From positions 1 to 34,200 of the forward strand of contig JAPYNO010000088.1 of assembly GCA_028283025.1 (NCBI GenBank): DNA of 34,200 bases, in the 5' to 3' direction. Origin of the DNA: Pseudomonadales bacterium (GTDB lineage: Bacteria; Pseudomonadota; Gammaproteobacteria; Pseudomonadales; Azotimanducaceae). Both the position numbers and the translations under genes were made by a program. Under the pieces are notes generated by a model that worked only from the letters and a program-made list of their open reading frames with translations, searched no databases and had not been told where the DNA came from. Shown here in pieces: positions 1-7,600 of the stretch (position 1 is its first letter; every line of letters starts with the position of its first letter).

Positions 1-19
1 GCTACAGGCGCATCTCGAC

Positions 20-96
20 TGGTCGGGGTAGAGAGATTCGAACTCCCGACTTCCTGCTCCCAAAGCAGGCGCGCTACCAGACTGCGCCATACCCCG
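20..96 (-). tRNA. tRNA-Pro (anticodon TGG)
   Basis: Read on the minus strand, the segment folds as a full cloverleaf of 77 bases with the 3' CCA encoded. The acceptor strands CGGGGTA and TACCCCG pair over seven bases. The anticodon stem CCTGC/GCAGG encloses the loop TTTGGGA, giving anticodon TGG (proline). The T-arm is GGGAG-TTCGAAT-CTCTC with one G-U pair. A CGGGG start is typical of bacterial tRNA-Pro. The gene reads out of the window on the left, so a downstream terminator or further tRNAs cannot be seen. I found no second copy of its 3' end in the window, so there is no sign here of an element integrated at this tRNA. Confidence 0.95.
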
Positions 97-103
97 ATGT
101 AAA

Positions 104-188
104 TCCAGAAAAACTCTGGAGATATCTGAGCAAGTCCAAGGATGGAGCTTGCTCAGAGCATGTCTAAAATCCCCTCCCAAGCGGGAGG
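104..188. repeat. Three consecutive perfect inverted repeats
   Basis: Three hairpins lie between the tRNA and the next gene: TCCAGA/TCTGGA (104-109 with 115-120), TCTGAGCAAG/CTTGCTCAGA (125-134 with 148-157) and CCTCCC/GGGAGG (173-178 with 183-188). All stems are perfect. On the minus strand the third is followed by GGATTTT, which is only weakly terminator-like, and the first by TTTAC. No gene on either strand obviously needs terminators here. They could be transcription-termination remnants, part of a processed 5' leader of the tRNA transcript, or a small structured RNA. The function is not known. Confidence 0.55.
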
Positions 189-311
189 CACGCATAATAC
201 TGATGAAGCGGCGGATTTTCCACTGCTTCGCCTATGGCCACCCGGTGCGCATTCATTCATTCGGCAACGGGTTACAATTCGCGCCTTCGCAAATGACAAG
301 AGTACGTTTCC

Positions 312-1175
312 ATGAGCATAGACTTCGCAGGAAGAGTCGCTATTGTCACTGGTGCTGGTGGCGGTCTCGGCAAGTGCCACGCCCTTGAGCTTGCCAAGCG
401 CGGCGCGAAGGTGGTCGTCAATGACCTTGGCGGCTCGGTGGACGGCACAGGCGGCAACTCCGAAGCCGCTTTGCAGGTGGTCGATGAAATCACATCCGCT
501 GGCGGCGAGGCCATCGCGAATGGTGCGTCGGTCAGCGACGAGAAGGGTGTTGCCGGTTTGGTGGCGGCGTGCATAGATGCCTTCGGGCGCGTCGATATCC
601 TCATAAACAACGCGGGCATCCTGCGCGACAAGAGCTTTCACAAGATGACCATGAACGATTTTCGCGCGGTTGTCGAAGTGCATCTGTTCGGCGCCGCCAT
701 GTGTTCCCATGCTGTGTGGCCGATCATGTGCGAACAGGGCTACGGGCGCATCGTTATGACCACCTCGCCGACGGGACTCTACGGCAACTTCGGACAGGTC
801 AACTACGGCGCCGCCAAGCTGGCTCAGGTCGGACTCATGAATTCGCTCAAGATCGAGGGCGCCAAGTACAACGTCCACACCAATACGATTTCTCCGGTCG
901 CCGCCACGCGCATGACCCAAGATCTGATGCCAGAGGAGGCGCTCTCGAAGGTAAGTCCCGAGCTGGTGACCCCCGCGGTCATGTATCTGTGCAGTGAAGA
1001 TGCGCCGAATGGCATCATTGTGCAGGCGCAAGGCGGCAATTACGGCACCGCTGCTATCGTCGAACATCTTCATGTCGAACTCGGCGACCATGCGACTGCG
1101 GAAGACATTGCCGCACACTTTGAAGAAATTACCGACCTTGCGGGTGCGCAGCCACGCGGCCGGCTACAACTCTAG
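312..1175 (+). CDS. SDR-family (3R)-hydroxyacyl-CoA dehydrogenase (MFE-2 type)
   Basis: A short-chain dehydrogenase of 287 residues, expected to oxidise a 3-hydroxyacyl-CoA with NAD+ in the cytosol. The nucleotide-binding motif TGAGGGLG is at residues 13-20 and is followed by a VVNDLGG segment. The NNAG motif, the TTS serine and the NYGAAK tyrosine-lysine pair are present. The stretch KIEGAKYNVHTNTISPVAATRMT closely follows the dehydrogenase part of peroxisomal multifunctional enzyme type 2 and its bacterial relatives, which is the basis for the substrate class. The ATG at 312 puts the Rossmann motif at the usual distance from the N-terminus, although the ribosome site is weak. The C-terminal 40 residues extend beyond the SDR core. 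The exact substrate is unknown. Nearby acyl-CoA dehydrogenases and a CoA transferase support a beta-oxidation-like role. Confidence 0.88.
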   Translation: MSIDFAGRVAIVTGAGGGLGKCHALELAKRGAKVVVNDLGGSVDGTGGNSEAALQVVDEITSAGGEAIANGASVSDEKGVAGLVAACIDAFGRVDILINNAGILRDKSFHKMTMNDFRAVVEVHLFGAAMCSHAVWPIMCEQGYGRIVMTTSPTGLYGNFGQVNYGAAKLAQVGLMNSLKIEGAKYNVHTNTISPVAATRMTQDLMPEEALSKVSPELVTPAVMYLCSEDAPNGIIVQAQGGNYGTAAIVEHLHVELGDHATAEDIAAHFEEITDLAGAQPRGRLQL

Positions 1176-1208
1176 GTCGAAAGCTGAGACTCTGCGGGAG
1201 ACGATCAT

Positions 1209-1397
1209 ATGGCTGGCGCGGTTATGTCACTTGTCATCACCTGCCTGATCGCAGGCGTGCTTTGGTTCACGCTCGGCAGTCGATTTCGCTTCTCCGAAGA
1301 AGGCGAGCAAAACGACATTCTCAACCTCGCCGTCTATGCGGGCATGATTCTGCCGGTCGCGTTCCTGTTTGTGTACTTTGTGCTTGACTTGAAGTAA
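1209..1397 (+). CDS. Small two-helix membrane protein, unknown function
   Basis: A 62-residue protein with two hydrophobic segments: residues ~3-20 (VMSLVITCLIAGVLWFTL) and ~41-58 (YAGMILPVAFLFVYFVL). A short charged loop containing SRFRFSEEGEQND lies between them. It begins 33 bases after the dehydrogenase stop and has a plausible ribosome site (GGGAG) about eight bases before the ATG, so it may be co-transcribed with that gene. I do not recognise the family. Composition and the ribosome site argue that it is real; there is no functional clue beyond an inner-membrane location. Confidence 0.65.
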   Translation: MAGAVMSLVITCLIAGVLWFTLGSRFRFSEEGEQNDILNLAVYAGMILPVAFLFVYFVLDLK

Positions 1398-1459
1398 TCA
1401 CCCACCATCGTCCAACTCCGCACAACCTGAACACGCATTGTCGCCCTGCCTCAGTCCTA

Positions 1460-1735
1460 TTACCTGAATTCCCTGCGAACGAATCCCACCTTGTACCCAA
1501 ATGGCCGCCCGATTTTATTGAGCGTCTCTAGGGTCGGATTGCCTTGGTCGAGCTCGACTTCGGCAAGAATTCTCGTGGCGACACCCACCACACGCATGGC
1601 ATAGTCTTTCTGGCTCATGCCAGCGACCTTGCGCATGCCCCGGACGGCTTCGCCAAGACTCAGTTCTTGGTTTTCGATGGCGCGAATCAACTCGCGTTTT
1701 GTGGGCACCGAGGACTTCTGTGCTCGCATTTTCAT
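1460..1735 (-). CDS. hipB: HipB-like XRE-family antitoxin
   Basis: A 91-residue protein with a helix-turn-helix of the Cro/CI (XRE) type spanning roughly residues 27-83: LGEAVRGMRKVAGMSQKDYA, then a recognition helix region and a typical ELDQGNPTLETLNKIGRPFG tail. By family it would bind and neutralise the HipA kinase and repress the operon. Its ATG overlaps the hipA stop as ATGA, so the two are translationally coupled with the toxin gene first. The classical E. coli order is hipB first. It ends 62 bases from the convergent small membrane-protein gene, with no clear terminator hairpin between them. Confidence 0.85.
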   Translation of the reverse strand: MKMRAQKSSVPTKRELIRAIENQELSLGEAVRGMRKVAGMSQKDYAMRVVGVATRILAEVELDQGNPTLETLNKIGRPFGYKVGFVRREFR

Positions 1736-3045
1736 TCTCCCAAGTCTTGTAGCTGCTTTGCATGGTGATCAACGGCAGGTGTGCAGTGTTCAATCACGTC
1801 ATCGTCAACGCCGCAGTCGCGCATGATTTCCGGCAGGCGTTGCAATGCGCATCCGAATTCATGCAGCGCGGTGCGCAGGCCGTTGCGATACCTCGCAAAC
1901 TTCTCGATCACCTTGCCCCATTCAGGTTCTCCGGCCGTCTCTACATCTCTCGACCAACGGCATGAGCGCGCGATGCCCTCTGGGTCCAAGTACATGGGCG
2001 CAAAGTCGAACAGCGGGCAGAGTTCCACCTTCCCGGACTCATGGCGAAGCAAGGCAGTGTTGCGCCCGTGATTATCCTTATTGCCCATCACGACATTCAC
2101 CACGTCGCGTCGAATGTACTCATTGACGTCGGCCGCAGGGCTAGAGCAGTAAGCTTCAATAGCAGCACATGCGGTCTCATGGGTAATGCGCGCGCCGTAT
2201 TCGGCCGCGCCGACTGCGGAGTAGAGGCTTTCCATCCCAATGCGCAGCACCTTGCCGCGTTCGACAATACGATCAAAGCGTGGTACGAATAGATTATCTT
2301 GCTGCCACTTCAGTTCGGCGAATACGTTCAAGCCCAAACGCTTGGCGACTCGCATGTAGGCGGCTTCGTTCTTCAGCACCTTGCGGTCTGCTGGATGGTC
2401 GCCTCGCGGACGTTTGACAATCCAGTGCGAGGCCACATCTGCATCGCCGAGCCGTCCTTCGGCGTGCCAAGCGCCCTTGTAATCTTGGGCGAGCAATAGC
2501 TTGGGCGCAACGCCTTGAACATCTGACGCACCCGCCGCATAGATGCCGTGTTCGAAGGCATATTCAATAAAGGCTTCGTGACGTTCCACGACCTCATCGC
2601 AAGTGAAGCCCGGATGGTCATTCATTGGCACGACACTGCCGCCAGAGGTTGGCACTCGGAGGTTCATGTCCTTTGCGAGGACGGCTTCGGCAACCCGCAG
2701 GTTTCCCGGAGGGAAGGCTGTGCCTCGAAGCAGCAGTGGCCAATCAGCCGCAGGGCCTTTTTGCAGGTCTAGCAGTTCTAGCCACTGCTGCCGACCATAG
2801 CCGCTCGGCAATAGGTCGAGTACGAAGGCTGGCCAGTGATCAAGCTCGTAAAGCTGAAAATCAGTAGGCATTCGACAGCTCAATCCCGCAGCTTTTGATG
2901 TCTTGGCACTGGCAAATTTAGCTGCATATTCGGGTAGATATTCGAATTGACAAGCGCCAGCGAACCCGCGAGATTCGTCGAACGCAGTCAGCACCGCTGC
3001 AGGCCGCCAGTGCCCGCCACGGAACATCTCAAATGTAGCCATCAT
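1732..3045 (-). CDS. hipA: HipA-family serine/threonine kinase toxin
   Basis: A 437-residue HipA-type protein. HipA kinases inhibit translation by phosphorylating a target such as glutamyl-tRNA synthetase, causing growth arrest, and are bound by HipB. The N-terminal part (FEYLPEYAAKF near residue 36) resembles the HipA N-domain. The kinase core has an ATP-lysine candidate in SHWIVKRPRG, the catalytic loop GNKDNHGRN (HxD-like Asp and Asn) and the metal-binding DFA in LFDFAPMY. These residues are intact, so it should be an active kinase. Two adjacent ATGs open the gene and neither has a strong ribosome site; I chose the first. An AT-rich region with an imperfect palindrome lies just upstream. 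The actual target in this host is unknown. Confidence 0.88.
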   Translation of the reverse strand: MMATFEMFRGGHWRPAAVLTAFDESRGFAGACQFEYLPEYAAKFASAKTSKAAGLSCRMPTDFQLYELDHWPAFVLDLLPSGYGRQQWLELLDLQKGPAADWPLLLRGTAFPPGNLRVAEAVLAKDMNLRVPTSGGSVVPMNDHPGFTCDEVVERHEAFIEYAFEHGIYAAGASDVQGVAPKLLLAQDYKGAWHAEGRLGDADVASHWIVKRPRGDHPADRKVLKNEAAYMRVAKRLGLNVFAELKWQQDNLFVPRFDRIVERGKVLRIGMESLYSAVGAAEYGARITHETACAAIEAYCSSPAADVNEYIRRDVVNVVMGNKDNHGRNTALLRHESGKVELCPLFDFAPMYLDPEGIARSCRWSRDVETAGEPEWGKVIEKFARYRNGLRTALHEFGCALQRLPEIMRDCGVDDDVIEHCTPAVDHHAKQLQDLGE

Positions 3046-3084
3046 GTCGAACGAGGGATTTCTGAACTATTAAAGTGGGCGAAA

Positions 3085-3106
3085 TATAACAGAATATCGT
3101 GATATA
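3085..3106. promoter_or_regulatory. Probable HipB operator/promoter of hipA-hipB
   Basis: This 22-base imperfect palindrome (8 of 11 pairs match, arms TATA-A-CA and TG-A-TATA) lies about 40 bases before the hipA start in an AT-rich patch (about 3061-3120) unlike the GC-rich surroundings. On the hipA strand it contains TATATT at the right edge, which could be a -10 box. Binding by HipB to a palindrome over the promoter is the usual autoregulation of hip operons. That HipB binds this site is inference. Confidence 0.5.
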
Positions 3107-3239
3107 AACCACTAAGATAGTTTCATGTGAGTTTCGGAGATCTCATCATCCCCGAAGACGAAAGAGTTGACGGCGCTGTGGCTGATTCAGGCTGACGGCA
3201 CCAGACGTGGGGCGGCAGGAGGTGCCGGTCTGTGAAGCG

Positions 3240-4454
3240 TCACGAAGACGCCGATGTCGGTACATCCTTAAACGCCACGCCTTTATCGACGCGAATATCC
3301 TGCGGCATGCCGAGCACACGCTCAGCGATGATGTTGGCCATGATCTCATCGGTGCCGCCAGCGATGCGAAGACCGGGAATCGCCATGTAGACCTCTTGGA
3401 AGAGCGCTGCCTGCTCGCTCAGTTCGGGGTCGCGAATGGCGCCGGTCATATCCATCAGATCCATCGCGAAATTCGCCATCTCCTGTGATTTGGGCGCACC
3501 CACGAGCTTGCCGATGGAATTCTCAGGTCCGGGCGTCGCGCCGCGTGAGAGGGCACTCATGGTACGAAAGCTGGTGTACTTGAGGCCCGCCTCCTGGCAG
3601 TACCAATCGGCAAGTTTGGCTCGAACCGCGCTGTCTTCAATCGCTGGCCGGTCGTTAATGTGGGTGTTCTGCGCAAGATCGAAGACGCGCTTGAAATTGA
3701 CGCCACTACCGCCAGCACCGATCGACATGCGCTCGTTCATCAGGGTCGTGATCGACACCTGCCAGCCTTGCCCGACTTCGCCGAGGCGCTGCGTATCAGG
3801 GATGCGTACATCATTAAAATAGACTTCGTTGAAGTTGGAATCGCCCGAGATTTGCTTGATGGGCTTGATTTCAATGCCGGGCGACTTCATTGACAAGAAA
3901 AAATAGGTCAGACCTTTGTGCTTCGGCACGTCCGGGTCTGAACGGGTCACGAGAATCCCGTAGTCGCTGAAATGGGCGCCCGAAGTCCAAATCTTCTGAC
4001 CGTTGATCACCCAGTCGTCGCCATCGCGCACGGCGCTCGTGCGAAGCGCCGCGAGATCAGAGCCACCCGCAGGCTCGCTAAAGAGCTGGCACCAGATTTC
4101 CTCGCCGCTTGCAAGCGGCGGCAGGTAGCGCTTCTTCTGCTCTTCTGTCGCATAGGCCATCATCGTCGGGCCTGCCATGCCCTGACCAATGGCGAAGACA
4201 CCGGAAAGCTCGCCCACCTTGCCTTCTTCCTGGCCGAAAATGACCTGCTCCATGGCCGAGCCGCCGCGGCAGCCGTATTCCCTCGGCCAGCGAATGCACG
4301 CCCAGCTGGCATCGTACTTGCGCTTTTGCCAGAGCTTCGATTGCTCGATATAACTCAGTCCCGCTAATTCCTTTTCGCTCGGCGTATTGGCTTGCACCCA
4401 CTTGCGCGCTTCTTCTCTCAAGCGCGCTTCTTCCGGGGAATCGTTGAAGTCCAT
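3240..4454 (-). CDS. Acyl-CoA dehydrogenase (subunit 1 of an adjacent pair)
   Basis: A 404-residue FAD-dependent acyl-CoA dehydrogenase that introduces the alpha-beta double bond into an acyl-CoA. The N-terminal helical domain (residues ~1-120) is followed by the beta domain with WCQLFSEPAGGSDLA and WVINGQKIWTSGAH, and a C-terminal helical domain ending in IAGGTDEIMANIIAERVLG. The usual medium-chain catalytic Glu position (YEGT motif) is Gly here. However, the LMNERMSIGAGG helix carries a Glu where isovaleryl-CoA dehydrogenase has its catalytic base (LERLVLAGG), so this subunit is probably the active one. GAGAGAAA before the ATG is a fair ribosome site. It lies downstream of the second dehydrogenase, 38 bases apart and in the same direction. 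Confidence 0.92.
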   Translation of the reverse strand: MDFNDSPEEARLREEARKWVQANTPSEKELAGLSYIEQSKLWQKRKYDASWACIRWPREYGCRGGSAMEQVIFGQEEGKVGELSGVFAIGQGMAGPTMMAYATEEQKKRYLPPLASGEEIWCQLFSEPAGGSDLAALRTSAVRDGDDWVINGQKIWTSGAHFSDYGILVTRSDPDVPKHKGLTYFFLSMKSPGIEIKPIKQISGDSNFNEVYFNDVRIPDTQRLGEVGQGWQVSITTLMNERMSIGAGGSGVNFKRVFDLAQNTHINDRPAIEDSAVRAKLADWYCQEAGLKYTSFRTMSALSRGATPGPENSIGKLVGAPKSQEMANFAMDLMDMTGAIRDPELSEQAALFQEVYMAIPGLRIAGGTDEIMANIIAERVLGMPQDIRVDKGVAFKDVPTSASS

Positions 4455-4492
4455 GGTATTTCTCTCTCGTTTGAAGTGTGATGATGAGCAGG

Positions 4493-5614
4493 TCAGGCAG
4501 CCAGATTGCTGTGCTCAATGCCAGTGATGAGCTTTTCCTGCCAAGCCGCTTCGCTGCCGATATTGACCGACAGCAGCTTGGCGCGCCGGTACAGGAACTG
4601 ACAGTCGAACTCCCAGGTAAAGCCCATGCCGCCGTGCGTTTGAATGTTCTCCTTGGACGCATAGTAGAAGGCTTGCGTCGCGCTCACGCGCGCAGTCGCC
4701 GCCGCGACGGTGAGTTCGGATGCGTTGGTGTCGAGCGCCCACGCGCCGTAGTAGCAATTCGAGCGCGCCAGCGTGTTCTTGACATATGCATGCGCAAGCT
4801 TGTGCTTGATCGCTTGAAAGCTCGCGATCGGCCGACCAAACGCATATCGCTGCATGGCATAGTCACGCGCCATGTTGAGCGCCCTATCCGCGCCGCCCAC
4901 CTGCTCCCAAGCAAACAGTACTGCGGCCTGATCAAAGAGCTTTTGCGTCAGCGCCCAGCCTTCGCCGTCGGCACCGAGTAGCTCGGCTGGCGCATTATCA
5001 AAGCTGATTTGTGCGTGCGACCTTGACGGGTCGAGCGTCTCCACAGGCGTGATGACAACACCGGAGGCTGACAGATCGACGAGCCACAGGCTTGCGCCGT
5101 CGCCCTTGTCGCTCGCCGACACAACAATGGCGAAGTCTGCGACGTCGCCGTCAGCCACCGGCAGCTTGGTGCCAGTCAAGGCGCCGTTCTTCATGCGAGT
5201 CTCAATGAGCTTCGGTGTTTGCCGTCCGTGCCGTTCTGCGAGCGCGAAAGTGCCGATCGCTTCACCTGTCGCGAGCTTCGGCAGCCAAGCTTCCTTTTGC
5301 GCCTGCGTTCCCGCCATCAACAGGGCTTCGGTGGCGAGGTAGACCGACGATGAATAGGGAATCGGCGCGACCGCGCGGCCGATCTCTTCGGCCAGAACGC
5401 ACAAGGCGAGGCGATCCATAGCGAGGCCACCAAACTCTTCAGGAATGGCGACGGCCGTCCACCCCTGATCCACAACGGCCTGCCACAGTGACTTGGAATA
5501 GGGCGCATCGCCTTCAAGGACGCTGCGCACTTCCGACATGCCGGATTTGTCGGCGAGCAGGCGAGCCGCCTGATCGCGCAGAAGATTGTGTTCTTCGTCG
5601 AACTCGAAGTTCAT
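4493..5614 (-). CDS. Acyl-CoA dehydrogenase (subunit 2 of an adjacent pair)
   Basis: A 373-residue acyl-CoA dehydrogenase-like protein, more divergent than its neighbour. The C-terminal helical part has YAFGRPIASFQAIKHKLAH and ASKENIQTHGGMGFTWEFD, the typical QxxGGxGf region of the fold. The helix that carries a Glu in the partner reads LFDQAAVLFAWEQVGG here and lacks a Glu at the ER position. A second, partly inactive subunit fits the alpha2beta2 acyl-CoA dehydrogenases of steroid side-chain catabolism (FadE/ChsE type). The pairing is inferred from adjacency and the residues. I chose the ATG at 5614, which follows AGAGGAAA at good spacing, over a TTG at 5647. This gene is first in the pair's transcript and is divergent from nadE. 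Confidence 0.9.
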   Translation of the reverse strand: MNFEFDEEHNLLRDQAARLLADKSGMSEVRSVLEGDAPYSKSLWQAVVDQGWTAVAIPEEFGGLAMDRLALCVLAEEIGRAVAPIPYSSSVYLATEALLMAGTQAQKEAWLPKLATGEAIGTFALAERHGRQTPKLIETRMKNGALTGTKLPVADGDVADFAIVVSASDKGDGASLWLVDLSASGVVITPVETLDPSRSHAQISFDNAPAELLGADGEGWALTQKLFDQAAVLFAWEQVGGADRALNMARDYAMQRYAFGRPIASFQAIKHKLAHAYVKNTLARSNCYYGAWALDTNASELTVAAATARVSATQAFYYASKENIQTHGGMGFTWEFDCQFLYRRAKLLSVNIGSEAAWQEKLITGIEHSNLAA

Positions 5615-5683
5615 GTTGCGTATTTCCTCTAGAATCACTCGAATCAATTAGCTATTGTGCATGAAAAGCGGATGCACTTGCGC

Positions 5684-7600
5684 ATGGATTTCTCGACACT
5701 CGGATACATTCGACTCGCTGCGGTCTCGCCGCGGGTGACGCTCGCGGATGCGCAGACGAATGCCGAAACTCACGCCGAGATTGCCCATGACATTGCCCGT
5801 CAAGGGACATCGCTCGTGCTTTTTCCAGAGCTTTCCCTCACCGGCTATTCCTGCGAAGACCTGTTCATGCAGCGTGAACTACAGCAATCCGTCGAAGCCG
5901 CGCTTGTGGCCTTGGCTGCGAACACCGCCGAGCTGCCCTGTGTCATAGTGCTTGGCGCACCTTGGATGCTGCCCGATGGCCGCCTCGTCAACTGTGCATT
6001 TGTACTGAGCGCTGGCAAGGTACTCGGCGCCGTGCCCAAGGCAGCCATCCCCAATTCAGCCGAGTTCTACGAGCAGCGCTGGTTTGCGTCTGGTCAGGAT
6101 ATAGATGTCCTCGTCAAACATCGCGGGCTAGGTGATTTTTCGATCACCACACGTCAGATCTTTCCGCTTGGCCCGACAGCCTTTGCGATCGAGGTCTGCG
6201 AAGATCTCTGGATTGCCGACCCACCCGGCAATCAACATGCGCTCGCAGGCGCCGAGATCATTCTCAACCTGTCGGCAAGCCCAGAGGTCGTCGCCAAGTG
6301 CGCCTATCGCCGCGATCTCGTGCGCATGGCGAGCGCGAGCCGCATCTGTGGCCTTCTTTACGCTTCGAGCGGCGCGACCGAATCGAGCAAAGATCTCGTC
6401 TTCGGCGGCCATTTGATTGCGGCTGAGAACGGCGTGCTGCTTGCAGAGTCTGATCGATTCAAGCTCGAAGGCACACATCTCATCGCCGACTTCGACTGGC
6501 AGGCACTACGCTTGGATCGCGCGCGCAATGCGACGTTTGCGGGCGCGCGCCGTCCAGAAGGCTACAGGCACATCGACACTAGTAATGTCGCGCAGCCGCT
6601 CGCCGATCTTCGCCGAAGCTACGCACGCACGCCCTTTGTGCCGGATGGCGATGATCTTACCGAACGCGCCGAGGAAATACTCTCCATTCAAGCCACCGGC
6701 CTTGCCCGCCGCATGATCGCTGCCGGCGCCAAGCGACTCGTGCTCGGCGTCTCCGGCGGCCTTGACTCGACGCTTGCACTGCTTGTCTGCCTGCGCGCGC
6801 TCGAGATGACCAAATGCCCGAATACCGACCTCATTCTGATCAGTATGCCGGGCCCGGGCACAAGCGCACATACCCAAGAATCGGTGCAACAGATCGCCAA
6901 CGCACTCGCTCTTGAACGCATCGAAATCCCTATCCACGAAGCGGTCTCAGCACACCTTCAAGACCTGAGCCATGCAGATACCGAAGACCTCGTGTTTGAG
7001 AACGCCCAAGCGCGCGAGCGCACACAAATCCTGTTCGACTATGCAGGCAAAGTTGGCGGACTCGTTGTCGGCACAGGCGACCTCTCTGAACTCGCGCTCG
7101 GCTGGTGCACCTTCAATGCCGATCATATGGCGAGCTATGCGGTCAACGCATCAGTGCCTAAAACCCTCGTCAAGCACTTGATTCAATACTATGCGCACCG
7201 GCACGCGAATGATGCGCTCAAAACCGCCTTGCAGCGCGTCATCAACACGCCTATCAGCCCCGAACTGACCTCGCCAACAGAAGATGGCGGTGTCGGCCAG
7301 CTCACGGAAGAGCTCATCGGCCCCTACGAGCTGCACGACTTCTTTCTCTTTCATCTCATGCGCAGCGGCTTTTCCGCACGCAAGATTCGCATTCTCGCCG
7401 AGCGCAGCTTCGCGGGCGTCTATTCACAAGGCGAGATCACCCACTGGCTCACTGAGTTCCGATCACGCTTCTTTTCTCAGCAATACAAGCGCACCACCCT
7501 ACCACCCGGCCCCAAGGTCGGCAGCGTCAGCCTGTCGCCGCGCGGCGACTGGCGCATGCCGGACGAGGTGCGTCCCGCCGCCAAGGAGATCAACACATGA
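5684..7600 (+). CDS. nadE: Glutamine-dependent NAD(+) synthetase
   Basis: A two-domain enzyme of 638 residues making NAD+ from deamido-NAD+, ATP and glutamine. The N-terminal nitrilase-like glutaminase domain shows the Glu-Lys-Cys triad regions: LVLFPELSLTGYS, GAVPKAAIPN and FAIEVCEDLW. The C-terminal synthetase domain has the ATP pyrophosphatase P-loop GVSGGLDST and the motif GTGDLSELALGWCTFNADH. The start at 5684 (MDFSTLGYIRLAAVSP) aligns with the usual NadE N-terminus; a GTG at 5657 and an ATG at 5672 are in frame upstream but less likely. Its stop overlaps the start of the CoA-transferase gene by four bases (ATGA), so the two are coupled, although no pathway link is obvious. Confidence 0.95.
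   Translation: MDFSTLGYIRLAAVSPRVTLADAQTNAETHAEIAHDIARQGTSLVLFPELSLTGYSCEDLFMQRELQQSVEAALVALAANTAELPCVIVLGAPWMLPDGRLVNCAFVLSAGKVLGAVPKAAIPNSAEFYEQRWFASGQDIDVLVKHRGLGDFSITTRQIFPLGPTAFAIEVCEDLWIADPPGNQHALAGAEIILNLSASPEVVAKCAYRRDLVRMASASRICGLLYASSGATESSKDLVFGGHLIAAENGVLLAESDRFKLEGTHLIADFDWQALRLDRARNATFAGARRPEGYRHIDTSNVAQPLADLRRSYARTPFVPDGDDLTERAEEILSIQATGLARRMIAAGAKRLVLGVSGGLDSTLALLVCLRALEMTKCPNTDLILISMPGPGTSAHTQESVQQIANALALERIEIPIHEAVSAHLQDLSHADTEDLVFENAQARERTQILFDYAGKVGGLVVGTGDLSELALGWCTFNADHMASYAVNASVPKTLVKHLIQYYAHRHANDALKTALQRVINTPISPELTSPTEDGGVGQLTEELIGPYELHDFFLFHLMRSGFSARKIRILAERSFAGVYSQGEITHWLTEFRSRFFSQQYKRTTLPPGPKVGSVSLSPRGDWRMPDEVRPAAKEINT

Noticed and set aside
20-96. tRNA-Pro as an attachment site for an island
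   Set aside because: No second copy of the tRNA 3' end and no integrase gene were seen in the window.
153-1118. Long open frame antisense to the SDR gene
   Set aside because: It is the complementary strand of a gene with clear dehydrogenase motifs; its translation has no family features and low-complexity His/Arg-rich composition typical of antisense shadows in GC-rich DNA.
3202-3232. Hairpin CGGCA-GGAGG-TGCCG flanked by CAGAC/GTCTG after the first acyl-CoA dehydrogenase gene, considered as a terminator
   Set aside because: The inner stem is only five pairs, the outer arms are separated by an uneven bulge, and no T-run follows on the gene's strand.
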